Translations under genes and position numbers: made by a program
The notes under the pieces: model-generated
Told to the model about the DNA's origin: nothing
What the model saw: only the letters and a program-made list of their open reading frames with translations
The model's database searches: none
Assembly: GCA_039602395.1 (NCBI GenBank)
Contig: JBCNJP010000027.1
Coordinates: forward strand, 36,651,841-36,715,840
Direction: 5' to 3'
DNA length: 64,000 bases
DNA from: Deinandra increscens subsp. villosa
Taxonomy: Eukaryota; Streptophyta; Magnoliopsida; Asterales; Asteraceae
Shown here: positions 1-10,605 of the stretch, piece by piece
How the letters are laid out: the number at the start of each line of letters is the position of its first letter
Numbering within the stretch: the first letter of the stretch is position 1

Positions 1-216
1 AACCTTTTTATAACCCTTTACAACATATGATACTAGTGCATTCCACCCCTCTTTTTCTATGTAATTGTAGTCTTAATTTTTATATTTCACTTGTTAATAA
101 ACAACTCAATTATAAAGGATGGAATTATATATACAGTGTCACTGAGATTAAAATATTTGTTGTTCTATTAAAGTATAAGTTATTAATACAATACGTTTTT
201 TTTTGTCTGGATTATC
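1..216. other. AT-rich flank, no gene seen
   Basis: This short AT-rich stretch lies outside the LTR that starts at 217. I see no coding, RNA or repeat signal in it. The five bases before the LTR are ttatc; no matching duplicate can be sought because the other end of that LTR is lost. Confidence 0.5.
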
Positions 217-2120
217 TGTAACACCCGTATATAATTTGATGCCAAACACAATCAATTACTTTATAAAATTCGGTCCCAGAAAACTTTTGTTCAAAACATA
301 TTGTTTGAGAGTTCAAAATACTATCGAAGTGGTTTACATTTACAAAATGCCACATTCACGAGTTTGACATCCACAATTATCCTTAACAATATTTACAATG
401 GTTCACTAAACCCAAAATACGAACGGAAATCTTGATTTGCGTGTGATCGGTTCTTCGAAGTCTTGATGAGCATTCCCGCTAGGCTTTCCCTTTACCTGCA
501 ATTTACTCACTTTCAATAGTGAGTTTCTTTGCATAACAATGTATAACAACATCAGGCAATAAATAAAATTAATGAAATCAGGATCAGGTTTCCCAAGTGT
601 ATCGCTTAGGATAGACCTACTTCTAGGCGATACGCTTGGTTTGCCAGGCATATCACCTCCAGCAACATAAGCTCCAAGCGATGCACTTGGAGCGACTTTT
701 CCAGGGATTTGTCAAAATCCGGCCAGTTCTATACTTAACCAAATTTTTAGCTAGTTTCCCCTGTTTTCTACCAGCTTCACTTGAGCTATTTCGGGCCTCA
801 GTTTATGCATCATAGCCCCCCAAAACACTTAAAAACTCATAGCAACATGTTCAATGACAAGCATAATTCGAGAATTCGACTTCTTACTCCATTGTTGGGT
901 TTACCCAACCCATTTGACCTATTGAGGATTTTCCCGTACCAAGTGCTCCACTTTATGCAGAAATTGTGCTATAATCCTTCATGAAAACAAATTTATGGCA
1001 CATAGACCATTGAGAACTCTACATGTGGTTAGCACTATCATTTTGGCAATGTATTACAATGGCTTTAGTGACTATAGCATCATTTATTTAAGGTCTAAGG
1101 ACCCGGTTCACAAATTCATTCCATTTAGCATAAAATTTTGATGTTGGGTTGCATATTCACCATTTATCATATGTTTACAATTTATTAACCCATTTGACCC
1201 GTTAAGAAGGGTCCATACCCTTGGTGCCTCCCAAATCATTGATTGACCATATTTTTAGTATTGAGGATCTATGGTTCTAGAAACCATTTATGATCCTCCA
1301 TTACCCGTTACATGGCGATGGTTCCGTTGCACCATTTCAGCCCATTGTAACTTGTTCATTTATTATGTGATTCCTACGAATCTTACTTATGGTCAATTTA
1401 GTGATTGGAGGTCCTTTAGACAATGAGGCTTCATGGTTCCTAACCATTCATCACCCCCTTTTTCTATAGCTCATGGCTTGTTCCATTATTATGAAATTAC
1501 ACAATCTATTCTCCATAATATAATACTTGTAACATAAACAATGTTACCTCGTGAGCTTGAGCTTCCACTTCCACCAACACCTTGGTTGTTACCTTGGTCA
1601 ACTTGATAACCTAATGGGTCATTAACAATATAAGGACGTTTATGATCATAGCATTTATACCACATTTCATTAATACGATTTCCATGCTACACATATACAA
1701 TTACACATAGATGGCAATTAAGCATATTCATCAAGTTACACCTAGCCTCATGGTTTCATTAACATCACAATATCAATTAAGGCTTACATTAACCATGATA
1801 ACTAATGATCATTAATTTCATCAAGATGGGTTAATTTGTGAACATATAGTTCTCCGAGATCATTTTAGCTCAAAGTCTAGCAATTTGATTACTTTGCCAA
1901 CATTTTGGTTCTTTTAGGCATTTTATCAAACACCTTGTGTGTATACATATATGCACACCCATAAGCCCATCCCTTGAACCTCCAATTAACCATTTAACAT
2001 AGTGTTGGTGAAATCCATCACCAATCCATCATCATTTAATAAATTTTCATCAAATAACATCAAGATCATGATAGGAATTAGTTAATAGAACAAAATTTAT
2101 GACTTTCTTATGTAGTCATC
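217..2120. mobile_element. Truncated Ty3-type LTR (same family as 56242-59385)
   Basis: The block opens with TGTAACACCCGTATATAATT, matching the start of the solo LTR at 56242 (one base different). It runs in parallel with that copy for most of its length: the stretch around GTTTACATTTACAAAAT, the GCGATACGCTTGG block near 596-720, and the GGTTGCATATTCACC and ATTGAGGATCTATGGTTCTA landmarks all recur in the same order. The copy has internal deletions and loses its last few hundred bases where a MULE end (GGAAAATTGG) abuts at 2121. The usual terminal ...GTTACA is therefore missing. No coding capacity is seen. It could be a solo LTR or one LTR of an element whose body was deleted. Confidence 0.75.
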
Positions 2121-2420
2121 GGAAAATTGGATTTTAATAATACGAGTTTTAACTCATTGGCCGATAATAATACGAATTTTGATGTTGACGTATAATAATA
2201 CCAATTAACCATTCCGGTCTCTAGAATGATACACCGTTAGTTTTTCACTAACGGTGTTAGTCTCAGGGCTGTTTTGTCATTTCAAAAAATGGAGGGGCCG
2301 TTTTTGAAATACTTATAAATATAAAAAGAAAAAAAGGAAATGTGGAAGAAGGTCGACCTCCCCCCGGCGTCCTGGTTTCCGGCGACCTTCTGCCGTCAAC
2401 CTCCCCCCCCTAGCAACTAA
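2121..2420. mobile_element. MULE left-end fragment (GGAAAATTGG family)
   Basis: The fragment starts GGAAAATTGGATTTTAATAA, the same terminus as complete 9-bp-TSD elements at 34072 and 48662, and keeps the subterminal block with accgttag/ctaacggtg. It also contains a GC-richer part near 2350-2410 with ggcgacc, echoing the interior of the 48662 element. No right-hand terminal inverted repeat follows: at about 2420 the sequence switches directly to copia gag. The copy is therefore truncated, or it was joined to the gag fragment by a rearrangement. Confidence 0.6.
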
Positions 2421-3461
2421 ATCTAATTTGTTCAACTGATCTTCATCCATATGATCTAAATCCTCTCTAAATAAACAAGATTTACCAATTTGACTAAATA
2501 TATCGCCAGAAGAAGATGATATGAATCCAGATAACAATGCAACTAAATCTTCAGCTGACTTCCCATTAATCGAACTAGCAGATGATCTATCAGGAGTAGT
2601 GAAACTGCACCCCCTTGATGAACTTTCATACTTTCCTGATCCATGATCAGCAACAAATGCTGTTTGAGGTGGATTTGATGTATCATAACCAGATGATTTA
2701 GACTTTGCATTGATACTTGCAGAATTTTGTCCATGATATAACTCAGGATTTTGTAATTGAGCAGTGGACTTGTTTGAATTCATCATTTCCATTTCTCGAG
2801 CATGAAGCTTTCCAGTCAAATCATGAAACGATAATGTGGAATAATCTTTGTCATGAGTAAGCAACAACACATAATTTTCCCATTTCTCTGGTAATGCTTC
2901 CATCAATTTCTCTTTCAATTCTTCCTCGGTCTTTTCAATCTTGACTACTTTCATCTCACTAATTAGATGTGAAAATCTTGAAACAAGAGCAGAAATATTT
3001 TCTTTGTCGTATTGTTGAAAATTTTCAAATTCTTTGTTCAACACTTTCCTTCGACTCTTCTTATACTGATCATTGCCTTCACATCGAGCAGATAAAGCAT
3101 CCCATAACTGTTTAGCCTTCTTGTAAGTACTGAATTGATGTAACAATTCAGTAGGTAAAGCCATGGTAAGATAACCATAAACTTTTTGTTCAAGTTCATA
3201 ACTTCTTCTTTCATCCTTATCAAAATCTTGAATCTCTTTATATTCCCCATTGTCAGTTGGACGTATATACAGCGTTCGAATCGGAATCCACAAATCAATA
3301 TCATTTGTGCTGATGTATGCAGAAAAACGTTGCTTCCAATTTTGATAATCTTCCAATTTTAACAACTTGGGAACTTTCTGACTTGTTCCTATTTCATTAT
3401 CAAAATTGAGCATAGCTTGTACCGTGCTTTGCATAGCCGCAAACGCTTGAAAATCGAACAT
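2421..3461 (-). pseudogene. Ty1-copia gag, 3'-truncated tandem copy
   Basis: This is the N-terminal two thirds of a copia-type gag protein of the UBN2 class. It starts with ATG at 3461 (MFDFQAF) and reads openly through the conserved gag core, including WKQRFSAYI near residue 43, a stretch around KAKQLWDAL, and SFHDLTGKLHARE. It is nearly identical to the gag at 9493 but has a sense codon (GAG) where that copy has a stop. Homology ends near 2421, before the zinc knuckle. The open frame continues to 2313 only through unrelated MULE sequence, giving an Arg/Gly-rich chimeric tail. It is part of a second element copy lying directly downstream of the LTR at 4207-4573. It is probably not functional, because all downstream parts are missing. 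Confidence 0.85.
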
Positions 3462-4192
3462 TTTTTCACCGAAAATAATACTTCAAAAACTTTGAACTAA
3501 AAAATGAAGGTCTTCCAAGTGGATTTTGGAGGTCAAAACTGAACGCTACTAGCCATAGGCTGGTACAAGTCCTAGATCTCGGAAAGACGAATGTTTTGGC
3601 TGGTATTGGGTTCCGTAACTCCAAACGGTTTGCAAGTTACGTCAGTTTTCGTAAAGGTCACTATTCTGCCAGCGTATCAAAACAAAACGAACGGACCAGT
3701 TCCGGATCAAAACATTCAGGCGGATCAGATTTGTACTAGCGGATCAGATTCCGGATCAAATGAACTAGCGGATCAGAATTGAACTAGCGGACCAGATGCG
3801 GACCAGATATTTTCAGCGGATCAAAATTTGATACGGCGGATCAAAACTGGTACGGCGGACCCGAATTTTCAGCGGATCACACTGATACGCTGTAACTGCT
3901 GCGGATCAGACTGATGAAGATTGCCTAGCGGATCAAACGGCGGACCAGTCTGTTCGTTGGGCGGACCAGTTACAGAAAACGCAAAAATTGACTGTTTTTC
4001 ACAAATTTTGACAATTGAAGCTGAACACTGGATCAATATGATGCGAAAACACTCCAGAAGCATACAGAAATCATTTTTATCCTTGGAATCACTCAGAATT
4101 GAAAGAAATTGAAGAAAAACTTACCAAACCCAAACTTTCTCTCTCTAAAACTCTGTAAATTGATCAAAAACACAGAAATAGAGCAACCAATA
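3462..4192 (-). repeat. Copia 5' leader with TGATCCGC/TGGTCCGC word array (copy A)
   Basis: This untranslated stretch lies between primer-binding site and gag. Between about 3690 and 3970 it carries some 15 copies of the word GCGGATCA or GCGGACCA (TGATCCGC/TGGTCCGC on the element's own strand) with irregular spacing of roughly 10-30 bases. GATACGC words occur at both edges. The same array, with only a handful of base changes across the leader, recurs at 9494-10224. Short frames here are low-complexity and not credible as genes. Confidence 0.85.
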
Positions 4193-4204
4193 GCTCTGAT
4201 ACCA
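4193..4204 (-). other. Primer-binding site, initiator tRNA-Met type (copy A)
   Basis: On the minus strand this reads TGGTATCAGAGC, the usual plant initiator-Met tRNA primer site. It is separated by two bases from the end of the LTR at 4207. Its presence beside this LTR shows that the LTR acts as a 5' LTR for the truncated copy, while also ending the element on its right. Confidence 0.9.
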
Positions 4205-4206
4205 CT

Positions 4207-4573
4207 TGTATAAACACGAAACGATCTTACTACTGCATGCTTTGATCAAACATAATGAACACGGATGTAAATAAGAGAATTGTATTGATCACTTGAAGAT
4301 ACAAACACAAGCTCTCTAGTTTCTCTCTCTAGAAACACACACAGAAATGTGTAGAATGATTTAGAGTATTCAACTAGTTACTTGCACATTCTAACACACA
4401 GCTATTTATAGTTAGTGACATAGCACCCAGCGTATCAACTGATACGCCGGATCATATGATCCGCCGAATCATATGGTACGCCACCAACCAAATAGACGCT
4501 ACAACTCACTTTAAGACATGCTCACATAGATACAATACACGAGACACTCATAGCATAGAAATATGCTCTAACA
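4207..4573 (-). mobile_element. Copia LTR A (shared: 3' LTR of 4207-10605, 5' LTR of truncated copy)
   Basis: This is a 367-bp LTR with TG...CA ends (TGTTAGAGC...TTATACA on the minus strand). On its right is a polypurine tract (TTAAGGGGGAGTC, rc of 4574-4586), so it is the 3' LTR of the element to its right. On its left is a primer-binding site, so it is also the 5' LTR of another copy. By eye it differs from LTR B (10239-10605) at four positions. It contains GCGTATCAACTGATACGC (an 8-bp stem) and the palindrome GGATCATATGATCC. Confidence 0.93.
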
Positions 4574-6328
4574 GACTCCCCCTTAACGTGTAGTGTATCT
4601 ATATTCTAACTAGACTTCAGTCTTCAATCTTCAACATGGCTGCATCCGATCTTTGACTTGAAATCTTGTCAGAAATAGAGCTTGCATGGCTGGATCACTC
4701 TTGAATCAACTTTGAACTTCAAGATCCATTTGCGAAAGATACTTCATACTCCCCCTCTCACCATGCTTGAGTCTTGACACAAAAACCTGCAATTTCAGAA
4801 GACAGAAACGCGGTTTCCTTTTCTTTTGAAAATTAAATTTAATCTTGGCGTAAAACTTCTCTTCGAGAATTCAAGATATAGATTTGAAAATTTTTGATTT
4901 CGTATCACATGTCGATCAGTCGAAAACAAATAAGAAACAAAATCTTTTTGGCTTTTTGAAATTTTATATCAAAACACACCTAAAATCTTTTTGAACTTTT
5001 CAGATATGAAACATAAATGCAATACAGAATCAGACACTATTTTTGTCTTTTGCGAGAAAGATCACAAGGGATCATATTGGTCATAATATGCTGAACACAC
5101 TTCAATTTCAATTACTTCAGCACATAAGTCATGTCGATTACTGGTATAATTTGTCCATTTTAAACTCAGGCAAAATCATACTCATAACATCTGGATATGT
5201 TATTGTATTGATTAAGTTTGCTTTGACCAGTGTACCCCCACACTATCAGACATACTCAGATATGTTTTTGCTTTTATATCACACTTTGTGATTTCATTTG
5301 TGATTTAATCACATAATGATTGTATTCATGATTCAGTCAACTGTGTTCCATGCAAAAAGAAATAAGAACGTTAAATCGTCTACCTTAAGGTCGATCTTTC
5401 GATACGCAGATAAGGCCTCGGATTTAACAAAATAAGAAAATAAAACAAGTTGAAATTGTATAACCCAACAACAATCAGGTCGGTACTTCCGTACACGCAG
5501 AGAAAGTCCGATGAGTTATACGAAACACCAAAGAAAATAAAGCAGAACGTCAAACGAACAACAATCAGGTCGATCTTTCGATACGCAAAGAAAGTCCGAT
5601 CGTTTGACAAAATAAAGAAAATCAAACAAGTTTAATTTTTTTTCAAAATGAACACATGAATACACAGTGACTTCTCATTTTCTTTTTCATATATCTTCTC
5701 TTGATATATCATGAGATATGCATCAAGATGTTGTCCACTTGGTCAAGCAACAGTATTTAATGTGTTTATCACATCTGTATACTTTCTGATTTAATGCCGA
5801 GCCTACCAAGCACATCGAGCAATGATCTTATGGCTTTTTCATCTAATTTATCCACGAGTCAGACACGTAAGCCAATGTACCATCATTTCACAATTATGTT
5901 GGATACAATTTCTCATTTTTTTTAATGTTTTTGCATTTTTCTATTTTTCAATGTTTTTGTATTTTCTGTTTTTCTCCCCCTTAAAATGAAAACTCTATTG
6001 TTGGATTTTCATTTTAACACAAACAAAAACACAAAGACGCTATTTTTGGTTTTTCAATTTTCTCCCCCTACACTACATACGGAATGTAAAAAGAAAGAAA
6101 ATTGACCTTTCGACATGGATACCTTTCAGGTTTAGCGTTCAGAAAAATTTCAGTTTTGAAATGGATATCACATGTAATTTAAGTTAAATCAGCAGAATAC
6201 TCCTCCATCAGCAACTTTTCAATCACCGATAGGTGTACCTGCACACTGGTCAAACACATCAGTTTATAAATGACCCGAAGCGAATCGCTTCTGGTCGACC
6301 AGTATCTTGATTGCCTTTTGAAACCACC
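4574..6328 (-). other. Copia 3' non-coding region with polypurine tract and three-unit repeat
   Basis: This region replaces pol. It holds the polypurine tract next to the LTR and is otherwise AT-rich. Between about 5388 and 5640 there are three diverged units of roughly 75-90 bases. The best two share AACAACAATCAGGTCG and a variant of TTTCGATACGCAGAGAAAG, followed by aaaataaagaaaat. Several stretches such as CTCCCCCTTAA and TTCTCCCCCTACACT give extra purine-rich tracts on the minus strand (near 4751, 5977 and 6061). No convincing protein is encoded. Confidence 0.7.
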
Positions 6329-9300
6329 TTAGGTTTCCAGTGTTGCTGTGGGTAAATCAGTATCTGATGAACCTGTCACAGTCGATTGTGACGAACAACC
6401 TACATATGAAACATTTTGAAAACGAGGAATAAATCTTCCTTGAGTTTTGAAAAATGTAGGTTGTGGAAATTCATCAAACACTCTGCCATATTCATCAATG
6501 AATCGCGGTTTGGCAGCTTTACCAACAAATGGAACCTTTCCTTTCCTTGAACTAGAAGCAGCAGAAACTGGACAATCTTGTGCCAGATGCCCTTTTTGTC
6601 GGCAATTGTAACACAAGCGATTGTGTACATTTCTTTGTTTTGGAACCTGCATAGCTTCACAAACATATTCATCTCCAAAATGATCATAAAAATTATCATA
6701 TACCTTAAATCGATGATCATGAACCCATTTGGATGTCGGGCTCTTTGAAGTAGAATTGGATCCTCCAGAAGAATATTTAGCACCTTGTTGCTTCTTGGTC
6801 TTTAAATCAACATTCTTCACAAAAACTTCAGCAACTTTCCGAGCATTTACACAATGTAGCGGGAATTCTTTATCAGAAAATATTTGTTCCGAACCCTTGA
6901 GTTTGTAGAACCTCTCGGGTTGAACTTTGTCAGCTTTAAAAACTTCTTTCTTTACTTGCTTCAGATTAACTTTCTTCAAATGCTGTTGCTGTTGAACCTT
7001 TGAAACATTCACATTAACCTGTTTCTTTTGAAATCCCAAACCTATATATTTTCCAGAAACCTTCTCTTCTGAATCAGATGATGTATGCCCGTTCTTTGCA
7101 AGACGAGAAAATTCAGCTTTAACTTTTTTGAGATCTTTTGGAGCATTGATAATTGTTTCATCAATGTCAGCTTTTGAAGACGAAGACCCAGACACAACCT
7201 GTTGAGCTTCAGAAGCTTCAGTACTTTTGCCTTTTTCCTCTTGCTTTTCTCCAACAGATTTGGAACCAACAAACTCAGAATAATCACCAATCTCAGCCTT
7301 TTCTTTCAAATCATGAACGCCTTCTTTGAGACTTCCTGGTGGCGAGACTGTCTTGTTAAACATCTTCTCAAAATTTTCATCTTTGGCCAGAAAACTTGTA
7401 AAAGATTGTGAGTTAGTAACATTGTTCAAAAGAGGTTTTGAATCAATGACTTCAATCTTTAATTCAGAAATTCTTTGATGAGCTTCAGCCAACTCTTTTT
7501 CTGTTGCAATGAGCTTCTTTGCCACTTTGTTAGTTTCATACTTTTGCAATCTTAACTCATCTAATCCGGCCACCAATTCCTTCTCGAGTTTATCTTCATT
7601 TCTTTTCTGAATATCCAAATTTGCATTTTGCAATTTGTTCACTCTAACCAATTCCCTCTTCTCATCAAGTAACTTTTCCATATCAGTCTGATAAGATTGA
7701 ATCTTAGTAGCTTGATCACTAGAAAGTTGAGTAAGAGTATCAAGTCTGGACTTTGATTTATCAAAAAGATTTTGAAAATCTTTTGCAGTATCCTCAACTT
7801 CATCTTTCCATTTCTTCACTTCTTGAACTAATTCATCCTTTTCTGCAGATAATTTTGTAAATTTCTTTTCAAATTCCTGCTCAACACCTTGAAACTGCAA
7901 CTCTTTTTCAATTAACTCTGTCTGAAAAACTGAAAACTTTTCTTTTTGAGATTCTAACTCTTGGATCATGCCTTCCAACTTTTCTCTATCAGCAACGAAA
8001 TCTTCTTTTTCCTTAACTAAACCATAAATCATCTTATCTTTTTGAGAACAAAACTCACAGACAGATTCATAACCACTATTTCCAGAACTACTAACATCTG
8101 AATCAGAATCTGTTATCTCTTCTTCGTCATCACTGTGAACAATCTGAGCAACAAAACAAGACTCATCAGGAAAATCAGCAGCCCAATCATAACCTTCATT
8201 CGATGTTTGGTCTTTAGATGCAGAAGAAATAGCAGTCAAAGCAATTTGAGGTGAAGTAGTTTTATCAGCTGTCTAAACCACCTTTTCTTTTGCGGGACAC
8301 TCACGAGCAAAATGACCATATTTGGAACATTTGAAACATTTGATCTGGGACTTATTTAAACCAAGTTTGTCTCCTTGAAAAATAGATGTCGTTCCATGTT
8401 TCTTAATAAACCTTCTACCTCTTTCAGTTAGCATAGCAAACTGCCACTCCAAATCTAATTTGTTCAACTGATCTTCATCCATATGATCTAAATCCTCTCT
8501 AAATAAACAAGATTTACCAATTTGACTAAATATATCGCCAGAAGAAGATGATATGAATCCATATAACAATGCAACTAAATCTTCAGCTGACTTCCCATTA
8601 ATCGAACTAGCAGATGATCTATCAGGAGTAGTGAAACTGCACCCCCTTGATGAACTTTCATACTTTCCTGATCCATGATCAGCAACAAATGCTGTTTGAG
8701 GTGGATTTGATGTATCATAACCAGATGATTTAGACTTTGCATTGATACTTGCAGAATTTTGTCCATGATATAACTCAGGATTTTGTAATTGAGCAGTGGA
8801 CTTGTTTGAATTCATCATTTCCATTTCTCGAGCATGAAGCTTTCCAGTCAAATCATGAAACGATAATGTGGAATAATCTTTGTCATGAGTAAGCAACAAC
8901 ACATAATTTTCCCATTTCTATGGTAATGCTTCCATCAATTTCTCTTTCAATTCTTCCTCGGTCTTTTCAATCTTGACTACTTTCATCTCACTAATTAGAT
9001 GTGAAAATCTTGAAACAAGAGCAGAAATATTTTCTTTGTCGTATTGTTGAAAATTTTCAAATTCTTTGTTCAACACTTTACTTCGACTCTTCTTATACTG
9101 ATCATTGCCTTCACATCGAGCAGATAAAGCATCCCATAACTGTTTAGCCTTCTTGTAAGTACTGAATTGATGTAACAATTCAGTAGGTAAAGCCATGGTA
9201 AGATAACCATAAACTTTTTGTTCAAGTTCATAACTTCTTCTTTCATCCTTATCAAAATCTTGAATCTCTTTATATTCCCCATTGTCAGTTGGACGCATAT

Positions 9301-9493
9301 ACAGCGTTCGAATCGGAATCCACAAATCAATATCATTTGTGCTGATGTATGCAGAAAAACGTTGCTTCCAATTTTGATAATCTTCCAATTTTAACAACTT
9401 GGGAACTTTCTGACTTGTTCCTATTTCATTATCATAATTGAGCATAGCTTGTACCGTGCTTTGCATAGCCGCAAACGCTTGAAAATCGGACAT
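6329..9493 (-). pseudogene. Giant copia gag-like frame with two zinc knuckles and coiled coil (two TAG stops)
   Basis: A single reading frame of 1,055 codons runs from ATG at 9493 (MSDFQAF) to 6329. It is interrupted only by in-frame TAG codons at 8918 and 8273. Order: copia-type gag core (UBN2 class, about residues 1-260); a first CCHC knuckle (CFKCSKYGHFAREC) just before the 8273 stop; an acidic Ser/Asp stretch; a long Glu/Lys-rich coiled coil (roughly 8040-7440) with heptad-like LxxE/K patterns; a Lys-rich linker; and a second knuckle (CYNCRQKGHLAQDC) near 6580-6620. The stop at 8918 corresponds to GAG in the tandem copy, so it is a secondary change. Gag forms the particle and binds RNA. 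A protein of this length without pol is unusual. The stops make this copy probably non-functional unless read through. Confidence 0.82.
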
Positions 9494-10224
9494 TTTTTAA
9501 CCGAGATTAATACTTCAAAAACTTTGAACTAAAAAATGAAGGTCTTCCAAGCGGATTTTGGAGGTCAAAACTGAACGGTACTAGCCATAGGCTGGTACAT
9601 GTCCTAGATCTCGGAAAGACGAACGTTTTGGCTGGTATTGGGTTCCGTAACTCCAAACGGTTTGCAAGTTACGTCAGTTTTCGTAAAGGTCACTATTCTG
9701 CCAGCGTATCAAAACAAAACGAACGGACCAGTTCCGGATCAAAACATTCAGGCGGATCAGATTTGTACTAGCGGATCAGATTCCGGATCAAATGAACTAG
9801 CGGATCAGAATTGAACTAGCGGACCAGATGCGGACCAGATATTTTCAGCGGATCAAAATTTGATACGGCGGATCAAAACTGGTACGGCGGACCCGAATTT
9901 TCAGCGGATCACACTGATACGCTGTAACTGCTGCGGATCAGACTGATGAAGATTGCCTAGCGGATCAAACGGCGGACCAGTCTGTTCGTTGGGCGGACCA
10001 GTTACAGAAAACGCAAAAATTGACTGTTTTTCACAAATTTTGACAATTGAAGCTGAACACTGGATCAATATGATGCGAAAACACTCCAGAAGCATACAGA
10101 AATCATTTTTATCCTTGGAATCACTCAGAATTGAAAGAAATTGAAGAAAAACTTACCAAACCCAAACTTTCTCTCTCTAAAACTCTGTAAATTGATCAAA
10201 AACACAGCAATAGAGCAACCAATA
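9494..10224 (-). repeat. Copia 5' leader with TGATCCGC/TGGTCCGC word array (copy B)
   Basis: This is the same leader as 3462-4192 with only about half a dozen differences that I could see. The GCGGATCA/GCGGACCA word array lies at about 9720-10000. Conservation of the array between copies reflects recent common origin and does not by itself prove selection. Confidence 0.85.
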
Positions 10225-10236
10225 GCTCTGATACCA
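10225..10236 (-). other. Primer-binding site, initiator tRNA-Met type (copy B)
   Basis: The minus strand reads TGGTATCAGAGC, two bases from the LTR end at 10239. It sets the orientation of the copia element. Confidence 0.92.
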
Positions 10237-10238
10237 CT

Positions 10239-10605
10239 TGTATAAACACGAAACGATCTTACTACTGCATGCTTTGATCAAACATAATGAACATGGATGT
10301 AAATAAGAGAATTGTATTGATCACTTGAAGATACAAACACAAGCTCTCTAGTTTCTCTCTCTAGAAACACACACAGAAAGGTGTAGAATGATTTAGAGTA
10401 TTCAACTAGTTACTTGCACATTCTAACACACAGCTATTTATAGTTAGTGACATAGCACCCAGCGTATCAACTGATACGCCGGATCATATGATCCGCCGAA
10501 TCATATGGTACGCCACCAACCAAATAGACACTACAACTCACTTTAAGACATGCTCGCATAGATACAATACACGAGACACTCATAGCATAGAAATATGCTC
10601 TAACA
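10239..10605 (-). mobile_element. Copia LTR B (5' LTR)
   Basis: This 367-bp LTR has TG...CA ends. It is followed on the left by the primer site and gag leader, and on the right by the interrupted integrase frame of a gypsy element. The bases at 10606-10610 (cacca) should be the target duplication, but the partner copy at the other end is missing because the left end is not a clean element end. Confidence 0.92.

Larger units (their letters stand above)
4207..10605 (-). mobile_element. Non-autonomous Ty1-copia-like element, gag only (6.4 kb)
   Basis: It has two 367-bp LTRs, a Met-tRNA primer site (10225-10236), a polypurine tract (4574-4586), and one very long gag-like frame (6329-9493). I find no integrase, reverse transcriptase or RNase H between gag and the polypurine tract, so it must rely on proteins from relatives. 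That makes it a terminal-repeat element carrying only GAG (TR-GAG-like). Its right LTR is inserted in the integrase frame of the gypsy element at 10606. The gypsy sequence does not resume to the left, so the left side has been rearranged. Confidence 0.85.

Noticed and set aside
3690..4112. Small frames across the GCGGATCA array (both strands)
   Set aside because: Identical frames appear in both leader copies simply because the DNA is duplicated; the composition reflects the word array and no domain is visible.
8273..8918. Stop-codon readthrough or recoding as an explanation for the in-frame TAGs of copia gag
   Set aside because: The 8918 TAG is GAG in the tandem copy, so it is a simple mutation; no recoding signal was evident at 8273.
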